From NCBI RefSeq assembly GCF_029633865.1, contig NC_079223.1:33072423-33136422 (forward strand): a stretch of 64,000 nucleotides of DNA, written 5' to 3'. The DNA is from Lampris incognitus (lineage: Eukaryota > Chordata > Actinopteri > Lampriformes > Lampridae). Position numbers and translations under genes: made by a program. Below the pieces are notes generated by a model, which was not told where the DNA came from, ran no database searches, and worked only from the letters and a program-made list of their open reading frames with translations. Positions 45,247 through 57,100 of the stretch are shown here, piece by piece (the stretch's first letter is position 1; every line of letters begins with the position of its first letter).

Positions 45247-47507
45247 ATGGCTACACTGGAGGCAGATATCATTAATGAATCACTGTTTACCCTTAAACAC
45301 AAATACTGGTATCAATTTTCTCTCATTAACAATTTCTCAGACATGACAGGATGTCTACCACCGTATTTTAGAAAGTTTAGCTTGAGGGTTGATTGTAACA
45401 ATACCTGCTCTTTTGCAAAGGGTGTTGGCTTGGTTTAACCAAAACAACATACTATAGTAATGCTACCTGCACATTGTTAATTATTAACCCTAGTAAGTCC
45501 AGCAAATGCCAGGCAAGACCAATTATGTAATTATTTACTTCGCATTGTTTTTCCTCCATAACGTTTTGTAAGTCAGGTGTAATGTGATACATGTGAGAGA
45601 ATGATTTCTACTCATACTACTACTCAAAAAGTTTACTGTTTCAAATGTTTTGTTCAAGGAAAAAGACAACACCCAAAGGACATAGGAGGAAAGTCAAACA
45701 AAGGATGCTTTGAATAGGTTACTATAAGAGGAATTTTATCTTTGTTTAGCCTTTCTATCTGACATTGATCTCTGGTTTTGCAGTCTCTGTTTCCTTGTCA
45801 GAGTTTTTGTCTATGTATTGAAGGCAACATATTTTTAAAATTTGTCTTTAATCGAATATCAGTAATTCAGTTGGATTAAGCAAATGAGTAAAGAAATTAC
45901 CTCTTGGTGAAGCCCTGTCTTTTCCTGATTTGGAGTCTCATCACTTGAAAGCAGCTTTTCCAATGTTTAAAACAATCTTAACAATGCTTCAGTGTTTTTT
46001 CTCCCTCTTCCTTCCTTGTTTGCTGTGCTGAAGACCTGGGAATGACACGGCACTACCCAGCTGACATGTCGAGGCGGTTAGCAGACAAGTCCCCAGCTGA
46101 ATTCTGCTTCAGCATGCCCAGTCTATACATGTGTCCTGTGTGTCGACCCTCATTATGTCTGTGCTCACCGTTTTATCAGCTTATTTAGCATTAGTCTATT
46201 TGTGCCATGACCTGGCTTGTATGACAGCAGGGTTGCTCTTCAAACTAGGCTATTTCAGAGCCATTTAGTCTTAACTGTGTTTTTTGTTTTACTTTTGACA
46301 AGATGAATATGAAAAGAATGTGCTGAAATTGACTCCAAAGTACATGTAGAATTAATTTCAAATGGGATAAAAATACAACATTTAGAGCTTGGGAGGGATT
46401 GAGGTGAGAAATGGAGAGAACGGATGATTGTAAAATGTTTGCTCACAATGGGCGGGATTAACTCCGTGGACTGTGAAAGAAAGACGGAAACAAAAGTAAA
46501 GAAGGAGGTGGGAACTGAAGAAACTTCGAGAGGAGGTGGTGAGAGGTCACTGTTAGAGAAACGTGGTGGGAACTATAGTTTTCCTGTCACATTTTTTAGC
46601 AGATGAAAGGTTAAGCAATAACACACACTTAACTGCAAGGGGTAAGTTTTGCAGCTCAGATGCTCTTATCCAACTCTCCAGCTTAATGTCCTATTCGTGG
46701 AAGTAGAGTAAATTTTTTCCTATAGAACCAATAGTGGAGCTTGTGATTTTTGTTTTATAAGTTAACTAAGGATGAATTGCAAATCAGTTTATTGTACGTG
46801 GGTCAGTGATCTTTCCAGATATTTTAACACTTTTGTTGGTGTCTGCAGAGTGGGTTTGGTTTGGAATTTTACTCTGTATCGCCCCTGTGGTAGTTCAAAT
46901 AACTTGTCTGAATTGGCTCCTCTTGTCCCTGAAAGGCACACTTACTCATTGTGAATAATGAGTCATTTGGTTCCACTCCTGGCTGTCGGGCCGGGTGGGC
47001 TAGGGATTGTGTAAAGCTGGGCTGTGGATGGTGCGTTTGCTTGTGTCTGTTTGACGTATTGTCTCAGGGTGGGTTGAGCCTGAACTCTTTCTCATCATGT
47101 CATCCTGGCTGCCCATCCCTTCTGCCACCAGTATCACTACAGTTCCCAGTCCTACAAAACCTCGATGTATCAGTAAGGAAAGATTTATAGCATAAGGGAA
47201 TACAGCAGTTGGTGTTGTGTCACTTTTTTGTATGTATTTCCACATACAGTCTTAGGTGTAGTTCAGTCCAAGAAAATAGTTCTTACATGAAACTGATCAC
47301 AACAAGGTCTGTGGATTATCTTGAGTAACCATGTCATGATTTCTAGAAAGGGACATTGCTGTTGAATTTTTTTTAATGTTGTTTTTTTTTTTTTTTTTGG
47401 CACTTTGAGCAACACAAGCTGATTGCAATCGAGTCCCATGGTATTTGAGAGAAGGCAGACATGCCCACAACCAATATCTGTGTGTGATGTGTACAGTATG
47501 TGTGTGT

Positions 47508-47539
<32 letters not shown>

Positions 47540-47579
47540 GTATATATACGTATGCGCTATATACAGACACACACACATA
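45247..47579. other. sgms1 intron, no gene seen
   Basis: AT-rich sequence with short CA/TA tracts at 47509-47560. The short open frames have no domain signature or codon pattern. Confidence 0.4.
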
Positions 47580-47619
47580 CACCGATCAGCCAAAACCATT
47601 AAAACCACCTGCCTGATAT

Positions 47620-48074
47620 TGTTTAGGTCCCCCTTGTGCCACCGAAACAGCTCTGATCCATCGAGGCATGGATCACAGCTGTGGTCTTGTGGCATGGATG
47701 CCACAAGACCCCTGAAGGTGTCCTTTGGGATCTGCCACCAAGACGTTGGCAGCAGATTCTTTTAAGTCCCATGAGTTGTGAGGCGGGGCCTCCATGGATC
47801 GGACTTGTTTTTCCAGCCCATCCCACAAACGCTCGATTGAGTTCTGGGGAATTTGGAGACCAAGGCAACACCTTGAACTCTTGCCATGTTCCTCAAACCA
47901 TTCCTGAACAATCTGTGCAGTGTGGCAGGGGGCATTATCCTGCTGAAAGAGGCTACTGCCATCAGGCAATACCGTTGCCATAAAGGAGTGTATTTGGTCT
48001 GCAAAGACGTTTAGATAGGTGGTACATATCAAAGTAACATCCACATGAATGCCAGGACCCAAGGTTTCTGTCAT
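47620..48074 (-). pseudogene. Tc1-C transposase C-terminal half
   Basis: Reads ETLGPGIHVDVTLICTTYLN, then [20 protein letters not shown] and a damaged IPQNSIERLWDGLEKQV (normally [12 protein letters not shown]). The frame changes shortly before this. It has no N-terminal half and is inactive. Confidence 0.82.
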
Positions 48075-48075
48075 G

Positions 48076-49085
48076 GCAATTATTTAATTCCGAATTATTT
48101 ATTATTATTTGATTATTTTTATTTAATTATTTAATTCCATTATTTAATTCATAATTGGTCTGTGGGTCTCTGATGATAGGCTAAGACAGGGAGGAGCTCC
48201 AGGTCCTTGTGTGAAAGCTGAGGACAGTTATTAATTGCCTCCCCCCTTATATCTCTTCTCACTATTCTTTTGCCTATTTCTTTTCTCTTTTTCCTCCTTT
48301 TGCTTCATCAATGCTTACAATCACTTTTACATGTCTTTTTTTGTTACTTTCATATTTTCCCTTCTTATCCTTATCCTTCAGGAAATCCAAATTTCTTTTC
48401 CCACAATGAAAGCTGTCTACAGGAATCATCACGATGTCTTTTACTCATCCCGTCAGACAAGACTTGTCAGTTAAAAGTTTGCTTTGTTTCCTCCCCATTC
48501 TTCTAAACTGCAGTCACTGCTAATCGGAAATTTCCTGTCATGATCATTCAGTTGACATTATTCAGTATTTCCTTTACCAGTGGGTCGTCACCCCTGAGTG
48601 AATGTCATAACCTTCAGATGTCTTCATATGGCCTTCCACGCTGTATCTTCATTTAGATAAAAAGCTGTATCACACAATTCCGTTCTCCACAATCTCACAA
48701 CAGTCTCTTCTCAACCCCGGGAGTTGACTACGAGCTGTCCTCAGGGGAGGTAGACTTCCTGGGTCTCAGGCGATTTTCAATCCCTTCATCAGACTGGCCG
48801 GCCAGATTTAATCCATGCAGAGAGTGGGTCAAAGAAGAATATGGGTTAGGCTTCCCAGGCAAGCCCCCATATTGTTGTGGCAATTTATTTCCACTCTGAC
48901 ATTAAATGAAGAGCGAGACAAAAATCTCTTGCAGTATCGTCACACGGTTTTAATATATATTCAGTAAACAGACGCACAAGCTCAAGCGCTTGTGCGTGCC
49001 CTGATCTCGGCGCACCCTCTTTCTTTCTTTTTTTGGGATTTTTTTCCCTCCCCAATTGTATCCGGCCAACTACCCCACTCTTCTT
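48076..49085. other. 1-kb insertion inside Tc1-C, identity unclear
   Basis: Begins with an AT-rich array of TTATTTAATTC units (48076-48150) and ends with a minus-strand fragment of SINE family B (about 49020-49085). The middle contains a TTGTGGCAATTTATTTCC phrase near 48873 that echoes the insertion's start (TGGCAATTATTTAATTCC). It may be a composite of several insertions. Confidence 0.4.
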
Positions 49086-49188
49086 CAAGCACCACTGTAT
49101 AGCCCACCCCTTGACAGGTGCCATTGTAATGTGATAATCAATGTTACTCACTTCACCTGTCTGTGGTTTTAATGTTTTGGCTGATCGA

Positions 49189-50596
49189 TAAACACGTGTG
49201 TATAATACTTTTTTTGTTGAATGTCTGTGATACTCCAAAAATCTTTCAGACACACCAGGCTTGTTTATTTAACTCGTTTTTTCTTTCTGTGATTGTTGTG
49301 TGTACATGTATCCAATCTCCTGTTTCAGAGACAGACAACTTTCCTTTAAAGACACCATAAACATGCACAGCTATGAGTGAAGTCAGTCCAGCAGCCAGCA
49401 TACATTTGACAGTAATAAATGAACATAAATAATATAACATAAGTAATAAACATTTGACTGTAGACATCTTTGCTCAATAAAAAGGCATGCACAAGCACGC
49501 CTTGCTTCTTAAAAGATGTCTTTGTATTGCAATAGTTCAAAAAACATAAATCTCTGTTCTCTTAATGGTCTAATGTGCACACTGTATGGGTGGAGCGGGA
49601 TTGTCACTGTTTTCCCAGCTTCCAAAGAGAGAAGCAGTTTGTGGAAAATCACTCATTTCAGCTAAGGTCTAACATTTCCGTGATCTTTATGCCCGTGTCC
49701 CTTTAACTCTGAGCCTCTCATAATGAAACTTACAAGATTATAAAGTTACATCATTTCTTGACTGTCCATTGTTTCTACCTGTCTGAGCAATACAGTGCCC
49801 GAGCTTTACTTAATCTTATTACCGTGTGCTTTGAATGAGGCTTAGCTATTGGCCCAAAGCCTCCTACTTAGTAATCCTGAGTTTGGTTAACCTTAGTACA
49901 CACCAAAATGCCTTGATGATGTAGGAAGGCTGCCTGCTCTATGCTGCATGCGTATGGGGTCAGTTAAATTGGGTCTACGTGCTTTGTGTTTAGCCTCAGC
50001 TCAGGTGTAACTCCAATCAAGATTTTCTTTTGTATCAATTTTTTTTCTTAAGAAAACTGCTCATTTAATGGTTCATTTGTGCAGTAAAGAGTTGGTGTAG
50101 TGCTCTCTAAACTGTACCCCGCCGGCTCCCTGGTGGCTCATCTAGGCAAATAATGGTTAGGCTAAATAAAAGAAGGGATTGTTTTTCTCCCTGGCCTGCT
50201 GAGTTGAGTTTTGTGAACATATTACTACACTGGGCACCCCAGAAGCTCATTCAAAGAGCAAAGGTTCTCAGAACACAGCTGATTCAGTGACAGCTAATCT
50301 CTGCTCAGTCTGATTTTTACACTGTTAACAAAGACACGTACGTGCTTTCTATCTTTCGTTCTGTGCTGCGTAACCACTCTTTGATTTGCACTCATCAGCC
50401 TATGTCTTATCCTGCGTGCAGACATTAGCTGCTGAAGCACTTTGACAAATGCAAGACAAAGTGGTAAACGTCAATGACTTTCATTTGAATTTAAAAATAA
50501 CATGCTTGGTAGGCAGCTTTGCCTTGCGAAGCTCAGCCACTTTGAGTTATGTTGCTGCTTGCAACTTGAAAATAGACCCCTGGTCTTTTCCTTTTT

Positions 50597-50631
<35 letters not shown>

Positions 50632-52264
50632 TCCTTGCATTGCGGCAATGTAACTCGCCAATCACAGCTAGACCTTGGGCGAACCAATGAATGATGTTCA
50701 AGGCTGGTCTCCAAATACAATCATCCCCAGCGCCCTCATTTGATATCCAACTTTGATACAGGACTGACCAAGCCACTGACAGGCAGCCCCTATGAAACTC
50801 ACCTGATTACCTTTCTTGCCCAAATAACGTCATGTACCCAAAGTGACCGCCAGCTCAGCAACTATGCTTATTACCTTGTAAAGCAAAGCTAGCCAGACAG
50901 TCATTTTACATTGTCTTTTGGAAACCATTTCGAAATTGGAGCCAAATTTCAGACATTTCCCGCTTGAACTCAATAGGCTGAAGCAGTATCAAAAGTAAAG
51001 TGAAGTGATTGGATGGCTGGAGCAGCTTTTGTTTTATTTATTTATTTATTTATTGTTTATTTTCTCTCTAGTCCATCCACTTTGGCTTGTGGTTTGCAAT
51101 GCATTTCAGTGACTGATGTCTGCATGCAGCATAAACATGTAGCTGTAGCGTCACATAGCAGTGTTGTCTGCCATGTTGCACTCTTAGTATGCTATCCATT
51201 TGTTTATTTTTTTTGCCCTCTCTGGAGTCCTAATGTTGTTGGAAGAAATTATTTTCCAGTCTTCAGCAGGACCAAAAGTGATGCCAGATGTCCTTAGAGC
51301 CCTAGATGGCCCATCTTAAAACCCATTAACCGGGCCTTGTTCTTTTGGCCTAGATGATTTTCAGCCTAGCTACTGTTTTATCTGAGGTGGGATGAGGTAG
51401 TGGAGATGGGATCCTCTATTTCTGTCAATCATCCAGTTTGATTGGCTGGCCAGAGTTAAACTGTGCTGGGTAGGTGGGTCTGGGCTGCTGTCTGCCAGCC
51501 CTCTCTCTCAACACGGGTGGGGTTGAGCCAGAGCTCGGCATTGACCTTCAGCCTGATTTATGGGTTCCTCCTGGCCTTCTCTTTCCCTCCCACCCTCCCG
51601 GCTCCAGGAGATGAGCCTTGGCCGCCAGCTGAACCTCGCACTCCCCGGAACGCTAGGCGGGCCACCCTGTGTCAATCGCTGACAGCACGCTCTATAAACA
51701 AACCTAGGCTTAGCAACAGATGTGGGTGATTTCATCTCCCCATTGATGCTGTGTTTTGACTGTTGTCTGGAACTGGATTAGAGTCAGTGATCCAAGACTG
51801 AGTATATAGCGTATGCAAGTGTGTAGCATATGCAAATCTGACTTGGACAGCGAAGTGTGATAATGAGACATTTTTGGTAAGCTAATATGTATGTCCTTCA
51901 TCCAAGTAACATGAATATTTAAAGTACTCAAATTGATTTTTTTTAAAAATCATTTTTCAATGGAAATTTGCATTACATGGAAAATTTTTGGTGGAGTAAC
52001 TTGGCAGCCTGCTCTGTCAAACTTTATTAGGATATTAGGATTTATCTGTTTTTGGCCCTGTCTTTTCAGCGCTGTCAAGGATAATAATTTATCATTTGGT
52101 CTATCTGTGGGGGTTCTGCATCACATGTTTTTTTTCTTCCATTATCAATCAATTTATCCTCAGTCTGTTTATTGGCTGTCATGATTAATAGCCATTTTCA
52201 ACCAGGACCCTAGTTAGGACTCCAGTTAAAACACTGTTTGCTGCTGATGGTGTATGAAAAGGAG
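49189..52264. other. sgms1 intron, no gene seen
   Basis: Contains a poly-T tract at 50601-50629 and a TTTA array at 51035-51056. No conserved exon or complete element was recognised. Confidence 0.4.
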
Positions 52265-52419
52265 ACAACGTACTAGGCTGGGTGATAAAACGATAGTGAA
52301 ATGTACTAGTGATAGATACTTCTACAACAGCAATAAGAAAGTTGTTCGATAGACGGTTCGATAGTTTCACTTAAATGCATTAAATGCAAAACCGCCATGA
52401 AAGCACATAACAAATATGT

Positions 52420-52612
52420 GTGCTTCCTCCCTGGCTCATGAACAGCCTATCGTATCCCTTGATAATGGAGTGTGCTACGAGTGACATGCAAACAGCCAAT
52501 CATTTAACAGACAAACCCAACGCATGCTCCCTCCCTGCCTCGTAAACAGCCTATCATATCCCTTGATATTGGAATGTATTACGAGTGACACGCAAACAGC
52601 CAATCATTTAAC
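52420..52612. repeat. tandem duplication, two ~95-bp units
   Basis: Two adjacent units share AACAGCCTATC, TATCCCTTGATA and CAAACAGCCAATCATTTAAC with several differences. The unit boundary is near 52515. It lies within the hAT relic. Confidence 0.8.
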
Positions 52613-52664
52613 AGGTGCGTGGTTCAGTTGTACCATTGACATGTGACACGACAACAGAGTGAGA

Positions 52665-53025
52665 AAAGGAGTGCACGTCCTTACAGACACAATTGACCAT
52701 GTCTGTGGGTGGGAAGCTGGATGTGGGTATGTGTCCTGGTTGCTGCACTAGTGCCCCCTCTGGTCGGTCGAGGCCCCGGTTCAGTGGGGAGGGGGAACTG
52801 GGGGGAATAGCATGATCCTCCCACACGCTACGTCCCCCTGGCGAAACGCTTCACTGTCAGGTGAAAAGAAGCAGCTGGTGACTCCACATGTATCGGAGGG
52901 GGCATGTGGTAGTCTGCAACCCTCCCCGGATTGGCAGAAGGGGTGGAGCAGTGACCGGGACAATTCAGAAGAGTGGGATAATTGGCTGGATACAACCAGG
53001 GAGAAAAAGGGGGGAAAAGGTCCAA
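52665..53025 (+). repeat. SINE family B, 5'-truncated
   Basis: Starts within the body (CCTTACAGACACAATTGACC) and ends in the GGATACAACCAGGGAGAAAA tail. The tRNA-like head is missing. Confidence 0.8.
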
Positions 53026-53121
53026 AAAAAGAGAAAAAGACGGTGAGGAAGTTGTTGATTTAAAAAGGGACAAGTCTGCTCACCAGTATGGCAGTTTTTT
53101 TTTTTTTTTTTTTTTTTTTTA

Positions 53122-53229
53122 AGTCTGACCGATATCAGAACACCATGGTGTGTAAATTGTGCAGGAAAACTGTCGCGACCAAGAACGGGAATACAACAGA
53201 CGTATTTTATCACTTTACCTGTGTGCCTT
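53122..53229 (+). pseudogene. hAT zinc-finger BED remnant
   Basis: Encodes SDRYQNTMVCKLCRKTVATK then NGNTTDVFYHF before a stop. This is the CxxC...H part of the BED finger found at the N-terminus of hAT transposases. No catalytic domain remains. Confidence 0.75.
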
Positions 53230-53904
53230 GATGAAGTGGTTAAATTCAAAGTAAGCTGGTTAAATTCAAAATAAAGTAGTTAAATTCAACCTTTTTTCTC
53301 CTGATCTTTATTAAAAATAGGTTATTAAAATGATCGATATGGATTGAAATGATACAATTTATTGTGATAGCATTTTCAGCTATATTGCCCAGCCCTACAA
53401 AGTAAAGTGGCTTCCATTTAAGTTTGGTTTTGTGGCATCTGTGGAATCAAATGGTAGGCTATTACAGTGAAAGTTTGAGTGGCTGGGTGTACAAAAGAGC
53501 TCAGCCACACAGGATGTTGCAGCTGATCTGAAAAAGGTTTCCCTGCAGTGAGGATCAAAGGGGGGGTAAAACCTGCGCTGGTTGCTTTAATGCTTCTATT
53601 GTTGCTGTTATTGTTGTAAAGGCTTTTGAATGGTGTGAATAATTCATACAATGTTTCGTGTCTGCGAAATGGAGCTTAAGTGGTGTTTTAATGATGATTT
53701 TCAGCAATTTTGAAAGAGCCAAGTAACCCATGACCAGTACTGTTCTGCTTTTCAGTGATAGCACATACATACTGGCTTCGAGCTCTGAGCAGACATCCTG
53801 TCTGAGACTACACCTTGTCCTGTTTTGGAAGCAAAATTCATCCATTGTCACATTTAAGTGATTGGTCATTTTAATCACTATCTTGTTTTTTTTCTCTCCA
53901 ACAG

Positions 53905-54194
53905 GAGTAATGTGTGTAAGAAAGCCATTGAAGTGATGAGGTGGAAGAGTCAAAAGGAGGCCGCTGTGGTTGTCTACTAGCTACGTCCTCTAGCCCTACT
54001 GCTAGTTGCTGCTATACCCTATCATCTGCCGAGGTGACTGGGGTGCCTCTGGGTGTCCCCATTCAACGATCCATAAACACAATGTGCCACGCTTGGAGAG
54101 GACTTAGCACTGCCTCATAGACTGCCAAACCTCCTGTGCTACTTCTCTTACTGTCCCAGGACACTCTGACCTTCCACATTCCCCTCTGGCCAAG
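53905..54194 (+). promoter_or_regulatory. sgms1 5'UTR with three upstream ORFs
   Basis: The leader part of the first coding exon, starting after the acceptor CTCTCCAACAG. It has three short upstream ORFs before the main start: 53910-53936 (8 aa), 53936-53980 (14 aa) and 54082-54120 (12 aa). The first two overlap as TGATG. The main ATG has A at -3. Confidence 0.6.
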
Positions 54195-57100
54195 ATGAAG
54201 GAGGTGGGGTTGTGGTCGGCAGAGGATGTCTCCAATTGGTTGATCGAGGAGGGACTTCAGGAGTACGGCGATGCCCTCCGACTAACGGATGGTGCCTCTC
54301 TTCTCCGGCTCACTGAGGCTGACTTTCAGACAACGCCTCTGTCACTGGTCTCATCTGATGGTGGGCAGCAGCTGTTAGAATGCCTGGAGACATTACGGAT
54401 AGAGACTCACATCAAGGCACACAAAAACGGTCATGCCAACGGGCATGTTGTGGGGCTGCCAAATGGGATGAGCAAGCCCCAGAAAAATGGCTCAATGGGA
54501 CTCAATGGCATCCGAAAAGAGATGGTCCACATCCCTATTCCCAACATAGAGGCTGCATGCATGCCTTTCCCTGTTGAATGGTGGAAGACGGGTGTAGCAT
54601 TTGTCTACGCGGTGGTGTGCTTTGTTACCACCAGCATTGTTATTTCAGTTGTCCACGAGAGGGTGCCAACAAAGGAACACACCCCACCACTGCCTGATAA
54701 GTTCTTTGACCTGTTTGACAGGGTGGAGTGGGCCTTTTCCATCTGTGAAATAAATGGCATGCTTCTGGTGGGGCTCTGGATCATACAGTGGACTCTACTC
54801 AAATACAGGTACAGACCTGAGGTTTACCTTTTTGTACTTTGAGTTCATCAGCCTCAACAAAAGTGTGTGTAGCACTTTTATTTAATGTTATTTAATTCTG
54901 CTGTGATCATTTGATGTATTAATTTGCTTATGGAATTCCAACTCAATATCATGTTGTTAAAATATCCATATTTTTCTTGCATATGTTTCCAGGTCAATTA
55001 TTGGCCGGCGATTCTTCTTCATCGTTGGCACACTGTACCTGTACCGGTGTGTGACAATGTATATCACCACTCTGCCTGTACCTGGGATGCACTTCAAATG
55101 CTCTCCAAAGGTATGAGAGACATGCTTATACGTCTCCTCACTGTTAACTGGTTGGTCATGAAAACCCCTTTTCCTTTATCACAGAAAGTTGAATCAGTTC
55201 ATTTGGACACGTTTATTGAGAGAAATGTTGCATCACTCATCTAAGTGATCTCTTCAGTCTCAACTGACTGCAGGTATCCCCATCCTTATAGAGAATACAG
55301 TGGCATAACGACTGAAAACAACAATCGGTTTCATATGCAAATTGTGTGAGCATTTACTAGAGTTTCAATGGCCATGTGTACTATTCAGTGGATCTTGGAA
55401 TGGTTGCAATCACAGCATTTTAAAATGGCAACAGATGTACTCTTAGGCTGCCCCCTCGGTTCAGGGATGGTTGTTCCCTCTTCACATAGATGGCCTCATT
55501 GACTCCCCGTTCAAACCAGTGTTCCTCCCTATCAAGGATGTGCACATCCTCATCCTTGAAAGAGTGGCCACTGGCCTGTAGATGGGTGTAGACTGTGGAG
55601 TCCTGTCCTGACGTATTAGCTCTTCTGTGTTGTATCATCCTCTTGGCCAGCATCTGTTTAGTTTCCACGATGTACAATTCACGGCAATCATCACGGCACT
55701 TAACAGACTTAAAAGATGCCCAAACAGTGCGCTAACCGATGGAAGAGAGGAGAAGGACAACAACTGCCCAAGCATAAACCAGTGGGCATTCCATATGTGG
55801 TGGGAGTGGCGGAACAGTTGAGACGCATATTTTCCAAACACTGCGTCTCAGTTGCTTTCAAACCCCAAAACACGCTGTGCCAGAAATTGGTCCACCCCAA
55901 GGATCGGGTCCCCCATCACAAACAGAGCAATATAGTATATGCTGTTGGAAGTGCTGGGATGATTCCCATGAATTGTACATCAGGGAAACTAAACAGACAC
56001 TGACCAAGAGAATGGCACAACACAGAACAGCTAATACGTCAGGCCAGGACTCCACAGTCTACACCCATCTACAGGCCAGTGGCCGCTCTTTCAAGGATGA
56101 GGATGTGCACATCCTTGATAGAGAGGAACACTGGTTTGAACGGGGAGTCAATGAGGCCATCTATGTGAAGAGGAAATGACCATCCCTGAACTGAAGGGGG
56201 GGGGGCGCAAGAGTATTTCTGTCACCATCTTACAATGCTGTGATTGCAACCATTCCCCAATACTGTGAATAGTGCACATTGCCATTGAAACTGTAGTTAA
56301 AGCTCATGGTAATTTGCATATGAAACCGATCGTTGTGCCACTATATTGTTTATAAGGGTGGAGATACCTGCAGTCAGCTGAGACCGAAGAAGTCACTTCG
56401 ATGAGTAATGAAACGTTTCTCTCAATAAAGTTGTTTCCAGATGAACTGATTCAACTTTCCATGATTTTCTTACCCGGATTATTGAGCATGCATAAAGACC
56501 CTTTTCCTATAGTACAGTAATGCAGTCCTTTGCCTTGGTCTAATGTTATGTTTACTGAGTCTTGCTTTTGGCAAACTCCTGCCATAAAGAAACTCAACAG
56601 AATGAGTTTTCATTCCCTTTTGTTAGCCCTATGCACTTGAGTGCTTTTCTCGGACCACTGATCATAAGGGTAAAGAGATTTGTGTGTACGTTTTGTGCAC
56701 ATATGAGTGAATCCTGGACTAGTTCGGAGAATTTCCAAGATAGAGATCAGTTTCTCTTGCTATAGTAATTTTATGTTGCACATTAACCAGAGACCTGCAA
56801 TAAGCAAAAGTGGACGTTTCACATCAGTTAAATAGGATACACCTTCTCATATATGGTTATGGTATCCGATACCTTTTTTTTTGGAAAATGTTTATTGGCA
56901 TTTACAATCACGTATTGAATAATTTAACATTCCCAGATCCACAAGGAGAAATGCAGATTAAAGGAATAATTAAATTACACACCACTAAATTGAAGGAAAA
57001 AAAAAGTTCAAGAAAAATAATCAGCATCGTTCACCTGGTATATACAAAGAATCTCTGGGTTTACAATCAGTACTCATTGGGCTGTTCCTGACTCTTGTCA

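Larger units (their letters stand above)
47580..49188 (-). mobile_element. Tc1/mariner element C, decayed and interrupted
   Basis: The left end is CACCGATCAGCCAAAACCAT preceded by TA. The right end GGTTTTAATGTTTTGGCTGA is its inverted partner at 49164-49183. The 3' half of the transposase lies at 47580-48075. The 5' terminal region (49086-49188) follows about 1 kb of unrelated sequence. Confidence 0.8.
52273..53396 (+). mobile_element. hAT element relic with BED-finger fragment
   Basis: The left end is CTAGGCTGGGTGATAAAACG. The right end TATATTGCCCAGCCCT is roughly its inverted partner. The flanks ACAACGTA (52265-52272) and ACAAAGTA (53397-53404) make an 8-bp duplication with one mismatch, as expected for hAT. 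A SINE B copy and a poly-T tract interrupt it. Confidence 0.7.
55176..56498. mobile_element. Penelope-like element, copy 3: 1.3-kb palindrome with two GIY-YIG arms
   Basis: Flanked by CCCTTTTCCT at 55166-55175 and 56499-56508. The left half (to about 55708) is an inverted copy of the right half (from about 55953). Each half contains the terminal arm plus the C-terminal endonuclease region ([35 protein letters not shown]), on the minus strand at the left and the plus strand at the right. The unique centre encodes the end of the RT-linker region (VGIPYVVGVAEQLRRIFSKH, KLVHPKDRVPHHKQSNIVYA). Confidence 0.78.

Noticed and set aside
54809-54842. Extension of sgms1 coding exon 1 to the stop at 54842
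   Set aside because: A GT donor at 54809 and the conserved continuation in the next exon show this is intron read-through.
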